Assembly (NCBI GenBank): GCA_951799445.1
Contig: OX637296.1
Coordinates: forward strand, 21,080,001-21,144,000
Direction of reading: 5' to 3'
DNA from: Pseudisothecium myosuroides
Lineage: Eukaryota > Streptophyta > Bryopsida > Hypnales > Lembophyllaceae
DNA length: 64,000 nt
Shown: piece after piece, positions 34,631-44,775 of the stretch
How positions within the stretch are numbered: the stretch's first letter is position 1
Layout: every line of letters begins with the position of its first letter
Made by a program: the position numbers and the translations under genes
Notes under the pieces: model-generated
Database searches by the model: none
Told to the model about the DNA's origin: nothing
What the model saw: the letters and a program-made list of their open reading frames with translations, nothing else

Positions 34631-35776
34631 GATTATAAGAGAAAGGGGTGTTTTAAGTGAGTTTTAAAGTATAGTCCTAGACATAAGCTAATAAGTAATG
34701 ATCTTTAAGGAGATTTTCAGCAAAATTTTACTAAAAACACATGTGTCTTTAGTAAAATTTTGCTGAAAATCTCCTTAAAAGTCATTACTTATAAGCTTAT
34801 GTCTAGGACTATACTTTAAAACTCACTTAACCCCTAAAAGCCCAAAGTCCCCTCGGGGGACACTTTGGATTTCGGGTAGGCTCTTGCGACCTAAAATTTC
34901 GACCTGATTTTTTGAAACTTTTTTTGAAGATAGGAAATCACATTAGCTTTCCAAAAATATAATTTTTTTTTCAATCGGTGCCTGGGAAAAAAGTTATGCC
35001 GCCCAAAGTCAAAAAAGCAATTCGCCGGGCAGAAAAAAAAAAACTTTAAAAAACTGATTTTTTTTTTTGATTTTTTTCTCAAAGATCATATTTTTGTCTA
35101 TATTTGAAGCTTTGATTCAATCTATTTGGACTCAAAATGAGAAAGTTATGGACAATCTTGTTTTTCGGGCAATCTAAGCGTCTTCTTCAAAAAACAACTT
35201 ATAAAATTCATTTCTGAATGCAATTTTCAAAAAAATTCAAATTTTTTTTTTTGAAAAGGTTAAGCTTGTTTGCAAGAACAATCCCACCGTTGGGATTATG
35301 GTTTTTTAATTCCATCTAAGAGCTATTGAAGATTTAGTGTTTTGTTCAATTTTGGACCTACTTCTACTTAACAATTTTTTTATATGTGAAAATCAAGTTT
35401 TGACAATCAGAAATTTTTATCCTTGACTCTCAACTCAAATGTTCAACATAAAAAATTTTAACTTTATGGTGTGTAGTGCAAAAAAAATCCACAAATGGCC
35501 GTCAAAGTCATCTGAAATTGCAATCCAGAGTTCAAAAAAACTTCTTTTTTGAACTTTAAACGCTAATATCTTCCAATTCATACGGTCAAACTTCATGAAA
35601 TTTTTACCACATGATTTGAGACAAGTGAAGTACAAGATCCTATGGTTAGATTCTAAAAAAAAAGTTTTTTTTTGGTTTAGGGAGTGATCGCAGGAGAAAT
35701 GGCAGTCTTCAGTGGTTTTGAAGCCAGAAAATGCCTTGGGCCTTTAGGGGTTAAAACACCCCTTTCTCTTGTAGTC
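34631..35776. mobile_element. CACTA-type MITE, interrupted by a TTAA element
   Basis: It matches the MITE at 60348-60568 from end to end (AAGAGAAAGGGGTGTTTTAA.. and its complement). It differs in the first base of the terminus (G for C) and is split by TTAA family-1 copy 7. Its palindromic core CAAAATTTTACT..AGTAAAATTTTG is at 34720-34760. A 3-bp target duplication is not clear. Confidence 0.72.
34831..35750 (+). mobile_element. TTAA family-1 element, copy 7 (subfamily a), nested in the CACTA MITE
   Basis: TTAA at 34827-34830 and 35751-35754 flank 920 bp beginning CCCCTAAAAGCCC and ending GGGCCTTTAGGGG. In the related MITE at 60348 the same site is the single TTAA at 60543-60546 (ACTCAC/TTAA/AACACCCC). 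The insertion is precise and the TTAA is duplicated. Confidence 0.92.
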
Positions 35777-36678
35777 GATGCTCAAGGGTTAAAGTTTCAT
35801 TTTGGAGATTCACAAAATTCATAAAATAACTTTTATTTTTCATTTTTCATTTTTTAAATTCATGATTTTTATTTTTCTACAAGTAAAACACAAAGTCCTC
35901 TAATTGTAATTTTGACTCTTTCTACCCCACGTGTATAGAAGTTTGCCCTAATAAAACCCTCCAAATTTCTATAACTTGACAAATTTGCTGATGAGTAGCA
36001 AGGTCGTTTTCGTTGATAAATCGTCAAAGCAATTTACAATGATTCAACAAAGGCTTCCATCTCAGTTGTCACCACCAACCTAGCTTGTTGGATAAAGTCT
36101 CCTTGCCATATTGATGTTGAGGCCATAGCACACAAGCAATCAAAAGTCAAACTAAGGGCAAGCTTATATGCAATATTGATTGGTAAAGTTGGACACTACA
36201 TGCCAAAATTTCAACCCACTGAGGAGCGTGTGAGCCAAGTTTAGCGTGTTGGTTGGAGAGGATTTTCTACCAATGTATAAGCAAAATTGGGTGATAATTA
36301 GGAATATGCTTGGTCCCCACCGATATCGGTAATGCACTTTCATTGGGCACAATGCACACAAGATTGTTTAGAATATCGTACTTAGATAGGTAGTTGCTTT
36401 TAATGTCCTATTTGCAATAGAAAGTTAAATGAAACTATTGAGGGAGATCTTGGTAATTGGGTAGGTGGTTGCTTTTATTTTTTTATATTTAAAAATAATA
36501 AATAAAACATTTTTTATTTTTTATTTTTTATTTTTTCAACAAATGAAATGGGGGTTGCTTTTATTTTATTTTATTGAAAACAAATGAAACGGTTGTTGCT
36601 TCTAATGTCCTACTTGCAATAGAAAGTTATGTGAACTCCCTGTCTTTTTTGGCTTCCATTGTTTTTCGAGTGTAGTAA

Positions 36679-37064
36679 GAGCATCGCCACGGCTACTCGC
36701 CAAAGGCACTGACACCGGGCAATGGGTGGGCTGTGGCTTGGAAATTGCCCCACGGCACGCTCGCCAAGGGCAAAAATATGCCCGGCCACTTCCAAAAATG
36801 AAGAAGGCACGGGCAAATGGAGACTCTTGAACGTGGCTCACCAAGCAATAAAATAATCTTTTGAATCCCACCTTTTGAAAGCTTCTCTTCAAAAGTCAAA
36901 GAGATTCTTCTTGAAACAATACAATAATAAGTATGGTGCACTTTTTGGCTACTTTGCAAGTGTTGCCGTGGGGCCGTGGCTCGTCAATCCAAATGACGGC
37001 ACGACAACCAACGAAAATTCCTCGTTTGGCGCCCTCTTTCCGCGGCTTAGCTGTGGGGATGCTC
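36679..37064. mobile_element. PIF/Harbinger-type MITE
   Basis: The left end GAGCATCGCCACGGCTA and the complement of the right end GAGCATCCCCACAGCTA form the terminal repeat. The 3-bp duplication TAA is at 36676-36678 and 37065-37067. A 3-bp TAA/TTA target and short terminal repeats are typical of the PIF/Harbinger superfamily. The 386 bp interior is more GC-rich than its surroundings and has no convincing frame. Confidence 0.78.
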
Positions 37065-37067
37065 TAA

Positions 37068-38586
37068 GGCCATTTAGCTGGAATTTTGAAGTTGGAGCAT
37101 ATTTGCTGAGCTTTTGGAGTGTATGTGCTAGACTATTGAAGTTGGAGCATTTGAAATTATTAAGTTTTATGGGTACCAGTGACTCAATTACTTGATTTTT
37201 CAGTAATTCTTGAAATATAATTTTTTTTCCTTTCTGGTAGCAAATCATTGTCAATTTGGCGTGATGAAATCATTTCAGTTTCCAAAAAAAATGTTTGCCA
37301 AATTGTTTGGAAATAATTTTTTGCCAAATTTGGCATTGATGGAATCATTTGAAATACATGGTCTGTCAACTTGCTGTGAGTGAGCACTCACTAAATGTGA
37401 TGAAGTTTCATAATTGATACATTTAAAAAATAAAAAAATTGTTGCTTACAGTCAAATGCTTCTTCTATTTCATTTAGAAAAATTTAGTGTTTCATTTGAG
37501 CAAAGTACATTGTACTTCAATTTTAACCCTGTAAACACGGGCCTAGACCGTGGGCAAAAGACCAGGGAAGACCCATGTCCGTGCTTGCTGATCGAATTGC
37601 CTCCCCAATGCAGAGATGGAGTCAGAATCAAATGACAGTAATTGCAAACTGAAGGCGAGGGAGTCTTCTTCAAGACGTGTGTGATTTTCGAGATATAATG
37701 GACCGCATTCATTTGCTGAATTGTAAACAGAAATTATCATCCCCTTTTTTTTGACATTGGACAGCGTGCATAAAGCAATCACAAGGAGCATCAGAAATCA
37801 TGACACGGAAGTCTGATTGATGAACACAAGAAACAAGTGATGGATGAGCAAAATCAGGTGAGGATTATTGAAAGCAGGGCTTGTAAATTGGGTTTCCAAG
37901 GAAGTTGGGCAGTTTTTGTCACCAGGGCGGGCTGCTCCGGCACTGTTCATTGAATGAACAGTGTCACTTAATTTTCTCCGCTGGGCAGCGCAGCCCGTCC
38001 TCTGAACTTCTGACTTGGCCGTCAGGGCCCACAACATGCGCAACTGCCGCCAAACTCGGTTCACGCTTTGTTTCAGCTGAAGATGACAACAACTCTCCTC
38101 TGTCTCCTATGGTCTGTAAGGTAGGACGTCCATAAAGCACCCATTCAAGAGATGAAAATGAATCTTGGGAGGTTACACATTCGGTAACATCTTTCAGGAG
38201 TTTTTATTTGAAAAGTAAATGAAATTGTAATCCAAGTCATTTCATATTTTTGGGACCTACTAGAAATTAATACTGAATTCTTGAACTTGGAACGCAAGCA
38301 TGATCACTAAAAGCATTTACCTCTTGGAATTCACACTACTTGCACATTGTTGTTGCAATTACAATACAAAAATGTAAAAATAGAGCACACTTCAAGAGGT
38401 GGATGCTTTTAGAGTTGGAATGCTTTTTGGATCTCCTACTTTACATGTATCATCAACAAATGTTGTGTAAAATGGACACTAACATTTCAACAAGAAAGAC
38501 TCACTTCTTCGAAGCTTTTGATTTGAAAAATGATATACAGAATCTTGAAATTCAAGCATATGACAATCTACTATTTCTTTAGGATA
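37068..38586. other. intergenic sequence
   Basis: No supported gene. At 37523-37526 a TTAA is followed by CCCTGTAAACACGGG, similar to ends noted at 6635 and 52356. A matching second end was not found. GC-rich sequence at 37.9-38.1 kb shows no known domain. Confidence 0.3.
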
Positions 38587-38588
38587 TA

Positions 38589-39062
38589 AGGTAAAGCAAC
38601 CCATTACGGACAGAAGACCCATTGTGGACACCTAGGAATGACCCCATTATGGTTTTCTTCCATTGAATGAGAGTTGGACCACAATGAATGTCTTAGTTAA
38701 TGAGAATGGAATGTTTTTTTTACCACAATAGGAACTCTCAATTTTTTAGTATTCATTCATCGTAGGAAGTGGCTTTTTCAGACCTTCTATGTTAGAAAAC
38801 ATTTTGACTGCTTCAGTTGAGTAAGATGAGCGTTATCAATACAATTTTTATTGGTTTTGGAGTAGTCTAGAGATTCTTTCAGGCCATTATGGACTGAACA
38901 CTTCAAAAATTGATAACAAATTCACACTTTGCTTAAAAAATGCAAATTTCAATTGCTCTTGCCATTTCTATCACCTCTCTTTATATGAAAAAAAAAATTA
39001 AAAATTTCAGCATTGACATGAGGGCAAACTGCCCGTTCTGTCCATAATGGGTTGCTTTACCT
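38589..39062. mobile_element. MITE with TA target duplication
   Basis: The 27-bp terminal inverted repeat begins AGGTAAAGCAACCCATTA and has one mismatch between 38589-38615 and 39036-39062. It is flanked by TA at 38587-38588 and 39063-39064. The element is 474 bp. A TA target fits the Tc1/mariner group. Internally the pieces CCATTATGG and CCATTGTGGAC recur, which is unusual. Confidence 0.78.
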
Positions 39063-39064
39063 TA

Positions 39065-39899
39065 CATAAAATCTTTTGTTTGGAAAATTAGAAACTTATT
39101 CTTACAAGGTCCAAATAATGTATGGTATCTTGCATTGGAAATCCCATTAAGTTGCAAAACACCTTAGTTAACTACAAATGATAAAACTATGGAAAATAAA
39201 ACTAAATATTCTCAGTTTCAATGAAGGTCAAGTACGCATACCTGAAAAGAACCCTTGCCTTGCATCTTCTTCTGTTTTCATGTACCTGCACTTCAGCCTC
39301 CTACACTGCATCAAGGTTACTCTTATCCAACTTCTCTCAATAGAATTACACGTCATCATTCACAATGGGTTGTGGAACTCAGTCTTACAAACTTGTCATA
39401 TTCAGTTCTGAGAAACCTCCCGTCCTATTTGAAGTCTAAAAATCAGTTCAAAAAAAGATCAGTATAGCCATGTCAAGAACAAATACTCTGCTTTAGCCAT
39501 AAAATATTTCTCATATTTATGAGATCTTGCACATGTCAAATTAGGCCCTCTCCTTTTCCTGAATGGAAAGGCTACCTGCATAGTATACTGTGAAGTGAAC
39601 CCAAGCATGTCCATTCACTTGCAGAAAACGACCTCCATATGAAACTCACGCTTAGACTACAGCTTAATGACTACAATTGCGTCAGAGCATGGCAGCATGT
39701 CCAAGTTGCTACCCTAGAAAACAGTACTGGCTTCCTGAACTCACTATAAACAAAGTGTTGTGCAGTCCAGTGAAAAACTTCAACAAGCCTTCTAATGCTT
39801 GTCATTATTTACCCAATATTGTTACCTTCACTATATGTAAAACATAAACACCAATGCACTACCTACTAGAGCACATCAAGTCTACTAACAACATTAAAA
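39065..39899. other. intergenic sequence next to the piggyBac-like relic
   Basis: No gene recognised. This side could contain the 3' end of the piggyBac-like element, but no CCC..TTAA terminus was found. Confidence 0.25.
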
Positions 39900-39900
39900 A

Positions 39901-42450
39901 ACACTATGTACCATTTTGCCCACAGTACCTCCGGTGACAATTCCAGTAACAAGGAAATTTGCATATGAAAACCCCTCCACAACCTAGGCACATGTGCAAA
40001 CATTTTCTACGACATAATTTGCATAGCCTACGCGTTTTTCCCATTGACCATTGGCCATGCGTGCATCGCACAGTTGGTGAAAAAACGGAATAACACACCG
40101 TCCTGCCTGTCCACCGATGCCAATTCTTTTGCCAACTGCAAATGAAATTGCAAATGTGACTTAGGGTCCGTGAGAAATCTAAAACTCAAATGTGAGTGCA
40201 AGATCCAGGCATTCACTATAGAAATATACAACAAAAAATGAAACAAACGGTGCCACCATTTGTGGCTGCGAGTCAATGTAGAATATGTGCCTCTCAGTTG
40301 ATCGGCACTATCAACTCCACGCATATATTTTTGATACTGGATATGCATGGGCCCTGATTTTACTCGAACTTTTCTTTTCTTAGTAGTACGTACAACGATT
40401 TGTGTTTCTCCTTCAGGTGGTATTGGATTTGCATGAGTAGAAAGAAACAATACAACTTTCTTATCCTTCCACACCATACAACAGATTTTGCCAGAGCTGT
40501 GCATCCTCCAATCGCACCATCCCATATCTTTTGTCTTTGTTATGGTCGATTCCCACATTCCACGTGGCACATATTTCCTGTTTCCCTTCAAGGTCCCCGT
40601 TGCCATAGTTCCCAAGTCCAGAAGGTCCACAAATAGTGGCACCGAGGTAAAAAAATTATCAACAGTCACTATATGGTTCCTTCCATGCAATTCCGTGGTC
40701 AACTCTTTGACCACCATTTCACCTTGTTTTTCCATACCTTTCCCACTCTTACTTTGGACATTGATATTCGCATCCACTACAACAGTTTTAGGGTCCTCTA
40801 CGTCTTTGCCACAGTACACACTAAACATCCATATATATTTAACCACCGCATCTACTAGAGCCCATATTTTGATGCCGAAACGCACCGGTTTGTCTGGCAT
40901 GAATTGCCTTATGGGACAATAGCGCCCTTTATACCGCACCATTGTCTCATCCATTGTAATCTGTTGATGCAAATTCCACATCTTCTCACACCTTTCCCGA
41001 ATTGCATCTATGAGCCATCTAACTTTTTCAGTTTTGTCTTCCGTTCTGATTTTCGCCCCTTTTACTCCATAGCAAGTTCTTGTGACATGTAGACATCGTG
41101 ATATAGCTTCAAAGCGATCCCTTGTCATAATTTTTGAAATGACTGGGCAATGGAATAATGGCTCACTTTCTGCCCAATAACATCATATGTTAGGTAGCTT
41201 TTTGACCCCCCATGTATAATGTTATGGCAAGAAATGCTTTGAACTCATGGTACTCTAAAGGAGTCCAATCCAAGACTCCATTGGTTTGCCCACTCTCTTT
41301 GTCATGAACAACTGAAGCGTACCAGTTTGTCTCCTTTATAATTTTAACCATAGTTCCTGGTCTCCAAAATTTCTTAAACAAACCAACACATGATGGAAGC
41401 CATCCATAGGGAAAAGTACATCCTGGGGATGGTCCTAAGAAAGGTAAAGGGCCACTAGAATATGAAGTTTCTCTGGATTCCCATTGCTTTGGAGCAAATT
41501 GTTGTAGCTTCGGGTCCACTTCCTTCTGCTTATGTCCTCTGCCTTGTTGCTTTGGAGCATCACTGTCCTTGCCTTCTAGAACACAGGAGTTTACCTTTTT
41601 AGTAAGCTACCTTGCCCTTTTCTTTATGCAACGCAAAGATGAAGTGCCCATTTGAAAAGAATTGATAGGCTCTGGAGTGGCTGATGAACACCCCTCCAAC
41701 GGTATACTCCCATTGCCTTTGCTAGGCTTGGCCGATTTAGGGCATCGCTCAGCGCTGCGATTTGAGCTCCTCCTTGTGTCTGTTTCCTCCAGCACCTCCC
41801 ATACATCTTTGTCCTCGTCTTCCGTTTCAGTTTTGTCATCTTCGTCACTAGAGTACCACAGAAGGTCACCGTCTTCGCTTGAAAGCTCGTAAGGGAAGAG
41901 TCACTCCCATAAGTCACGGTTGTATTGTCGTTCACTGTCTGCAAAGTCGAAATGTTGCCAGTTGTTGGACTACATAAGCCAATACCTTGACTTCCTCCTC
42001 TTGTTTGAACCCTGCCTTCTTTTTCAACAAAGTGCACTGCCCCTACATGGACGTCTTCTTCATCGCCATATTCATATCGGACGATTGCTCGTCTTTCCTT
42101 GTTTCCTTCTTTAGTGTATTCTCAAACAAGGTGTGCTAAGGTCCAGACGTCAATGTTTTCTAGGCTTTCATCTTCTCCATTGTGGTGGAATAAGGATCGT
42201 TGAATTCTAACCACGGGAAGAATGGGGGGAGTAGGAGGAACATGCTTGCGGGGATGGCGAGGTACGGGATGGAGGACTCTTACTATATTTGGGTCGATTG
42301 GCATTAGCGCCGGTGAAGTTGTAGCCTCACTGGTGGAAAGCAGTTGGCGCTGCCCCTCCTCAGCCGCCCGCACCGCCAACCTTGTCATTCTCGGAGCCGA
42401 CTTCTGGAGACAATTTGGGATTGGTGGAGGCCTTCGAGGCTGCCTCATGA
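39901..42450 (-). pseudogene. piggyBac-like transposase relic (DDE_Tnp_1_7 type)
   Basis: On the minus strand, an acidic N-terminal region (SSDEDDKTETEDEDKDVW, then KKRAR) lies at about 41900-41607. A TAG at 41607-41609 separates it in the same frame from 41606-41190 (ETNWYASVV, LYMGG). A one-base frameshift and a TGA near 41190 precede YWAESEPL and the core frame 41128-40028. That 366-residue core has the three catalytic positions: D60 in ITMDETM, D157 in VTVDNFFTS, and D273 in RGVDSADQLRGTY. The C-terminal Cys-rich zinc region (CKLCRRKC..CLGC..C..C..CH) lies in another frame at about 40060-39904. piggyBac transposases cut and paste at TTAA through this DDD triad. The gene is broken, but the core is strikingly long and conserved. 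Confidence 0.9.
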
Positions 42451-42872
42451 TGTCGCTCTGCAGACGACCCCCCCCCTTAGACCGGAAGAAGAAGCCTGCA
42501 TGAGCAACAATCTAGTATTAGTATTTACTCTTTAACTTAGGCATCGATGGATTAGGGATTCTCTTCAGTAGTGAGCCGTCTCATCTCTCAATCTTGTTGG
42601 TAATGTACTTAGACAGATTAGGGATTGTGCTCATTCTTTGTTGTAAGGCTTTATGGTCATTCACGCTGTCTTGTACAAAAGATAGCATTTGAAGAATGTC
42701 ACAATAGCACCTAATGCGCAGGAATGGATAACCTAAAACTTGAACTCATCATATGATTTGCTGGTGATTCGTGAACTCATCATTTTGTGACTTCAACGGT
42801 GGCTCAAATGTCCAGCATGTTTCAGAAGCTCTACTAAATTAATCTGCTATTAGACCTGAACCCTAAAATACT

Positions 42873-43303
42873 TCGAACTTAACAATTTAATGTTTTAAAC
42901 CATTATCTACTTCTTTCTACTTACTATTTTTTTCCTATATGTTATACAATTCCAAATAATCTGAAAATTTTCAAGCATGTAGCTAACTTGCCCTGAAGAT
43001 TGAATCCAAAGAAGTACAACCATTTTGGAATTTTTTTCATAATAATTTGACCTTGTGAAGTGCAGCTGCCCGGTTTTTCGCAAGGGCCAAAAAATGGACT
43101 TTTGCCACTTCAAATGCTAATATCTTCCAATCTACACAATGGAAATTTCTGAAATTTTTTCCACATATTCTCAAACTAGAGTACTACAAGATCCTACGGT
43201 TACATGTGTCCAAAAATGATATTTTTTTAAAATTTGGTACTTATACTAGAAATGGCAGTTTTGGATCATTTTTGGTGACAACATAGTCAAGGAACTTTAG
43301 GGG
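42873..43303 (+). mobile_element. TTAA family-1 element, copy 8 (subfamily b), left half missing
   Basis: The right end ACTTTAGGGG is followed by TTAA at 43304-43307. From AACTTAACAATTTAAT at about 42875 it matches the right halves of copies 2, 4 and 5. The left half and left TTAA are absent, so it is a truncated copy. Confidence 0.8.
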
Positions 43304-43603
43304 TTAAATCACGCTACTTGTTACTTCAACACTAGTATAAAGCTAGAGTGGAACCTCTGTACTTGAAACTAGTAGTCATCTTGCTTTCTTGTTTTCTTGT
43401 TTTTCATTTCAATTTTCGTTTATCATTTCAATTAGTTAGTTTAGTATCTGGTTTTGTGCTTAGCACCCAAATTTATTTTCAAACGGCGAGATCCCGGTAG
43501 CTCCGGCTGAATCCATGTCGTATTTATATTCTTAGCCTTACGCTCGCATAGCGGGAGTTTCGTGGGCCGGAATCATCATCAACAATCAATTAGTTTAGGA
43601 GCC

Positions 43604-44377
43604 ATGAGTTAGGATAGTAATGCTCAAGAAGCATTACCACTGGTTCATGATATTTCGAAAGTGAACCCAGACAGGTCAAGTCCAGTATCATCGACGGAGC
43701 GCGAAGATCCGCCGAGGTCAAGTTTAGCACCCCTGGTTGAATCCGAGTCAATTCAGCCCCCAGATGAGCAAGAGCCACTGGAGGAGCCATTTACACAACC
43801 ATCGAGCGACGATTTCATCTTTCCGCCCCCGGAAGAGCCAACAAATGAGCCACCGGAGGTACCCATGACGGCATCCTTAGAAGAGCGAGCGCGAGCGCTC
43901 TTCCAAGGTCCACACTTACTCATGTCACAAACACCGGCGCCTTCAAAGGAGCAAGCGCAAGAGCCCACTGAAGACCCATACTTTGAAGCGATGTCACAAA
44001 TGCCCAACGATCGGGTACAATTATCTCAGTTATCAAATGTACGATGACGACCACGTGACGAAGAAGAGCAGCCCGGACGTGAAACACTGTTGGAACGAAT
44101 TCCTTCCGAGACAGATGATGATGAACCTTGGCCTCCTCGGGTCAGGTCCATCAAGTTTCTGGTAGAGAACCAAATAAACGAAGAAATCGGCGAGCAGACA
44201 ATGGTCGAAGGCCAATTCGCCAATTTGGGCAACTTCACTACCATCAGACGGCGGCCAATACTTAATGGGCACGAGCTCACAGTACTAGGTCCGCTACGGC
44301 CTTTAACCCCACGACAACAGGCCATTTATATCCTTGAAGTGATGACCCAACTCACCACCTTCTTTGGTATACTGTAA
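43604..44377 (+). pseudogene. acidic, proline-rich protein relic, probably retrotransposon gag-like
   Basis: A single frame of about 257 codons begins ATG AGT TAG and is interrupted again by TGA at 44045-44047; otherwise it is open to the TAA at 44375-44377. The protein is rich in Pro, Glu and Ser (QPPDEQEPLEEPFTQPSS, FPPPEEPTNEPPEVP), followed by ERARALFQG and a C-terminal part with FLVENQINEEIGEQTMVEGQ and LTPRQQAIYILEVMTQL. Both stops could come from CAG and CGA by C-to-T change. I do not recognise the family. The setting in LTR-like, repeat-rich DNA suggests a mobile-element structural protein. Confidence 0.5.
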
Positions 44378-44587
44378 TTTGTAGGCAGCAGTACCTACAC
44401 CCCTTTCTTTTCCTTTCTTTGTTAAAAAAATAAAAAATAAAAAATAAAAAAATAAAAAAATTTAAAACACTGTGTGCAGGGCAGGAGGAACCCCGACGGT
44501 ATTTATACGACCGGTGGAGGTCGGCGGACGTCTCCAGGCCGTCGGGACTCGGTAGCACGTAGTGTTGTTAGTCCATAGATTTCTAAG

Positions 44588-44623
44588 CCGGCGACGAGGG
44601 TTCGAACTTTGGGCCGTCGCCGG
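44588..44623. other. GC-rich hairpin
   Basis: CCGGCGACG (44588-44596) and CGTCGCCGG (44615-44623) form a perfect 9-bp stem around an 18-base loop containing GGTTCGAAC. The loop resembles a tRNA T-arm, but no tRNA cloverleaf can be drawn. Confidence 0.5.
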
Positions 44624-44731
44624 GGCGCCACCCACCCCTGAACTAGTGACAAGGCAGGAAGTTAATGAGACTGAACATGGCTGGGGACACTTTTCCAAGT
44701 GAGCTCCTAGCATTGAGATCTAGACCACTTG

Positions 44732-44775
44732 CCTTTTTTTTTTATTTGCTTTTTTTTTTTTTTTTTTTTTTTTTC
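44732..44775. repeat. poly-T tract
   Basis: More than 35 T in two runs with a single interruption. Simple sequence with no evident role. Confidence 0.85.

Larger units (their letters stand above)
34400..35788 (+). mobile_element. TTAA family-2 element, copy 1, with two nested insertions
   Basis: TTAA at 34396-34399 and 35789-35792. It begins CCCCTGAGCATCCAGCGC and ends GATGCTCAAGGG. The partner segment has the uninterrupted site ACTTTAAAGGTTC at 15109-15121. Only about 230 bp of its own left side and about 12 bp of its right side remain outside the nested MITE. It shares TTATAATGGTCAAA (about 34571) with the fuller copy at 52427-53083. Confidence 0.75.
26880..36150 (+). repeat. long degenerate duplicated segment, copy 2 (heavily interrupted)
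   Basis: This is the collinear partner of 10390-15990. The homologous blocks are 26880-26965, about 30930-31137, 32078-32325, 33175-34395 and 35790-36150. Between them sit a ~4 kb block with a CACTA MITE and three TTAA elements, another TTAA element, an 840 bp fold-back, and a TTAA family-2 element with its own nested insertions. The partner lacks these insertions and so acts as an internal empty-site control. Confidence 0.72.

Noticed and set aside
44588..44623. GGTTCGAAC motif resembling a tRNA T-loop
   Set aside because: The flanking stem is 9 bp and no D-arm, anticodon arm or acceptor stem can be drawn.
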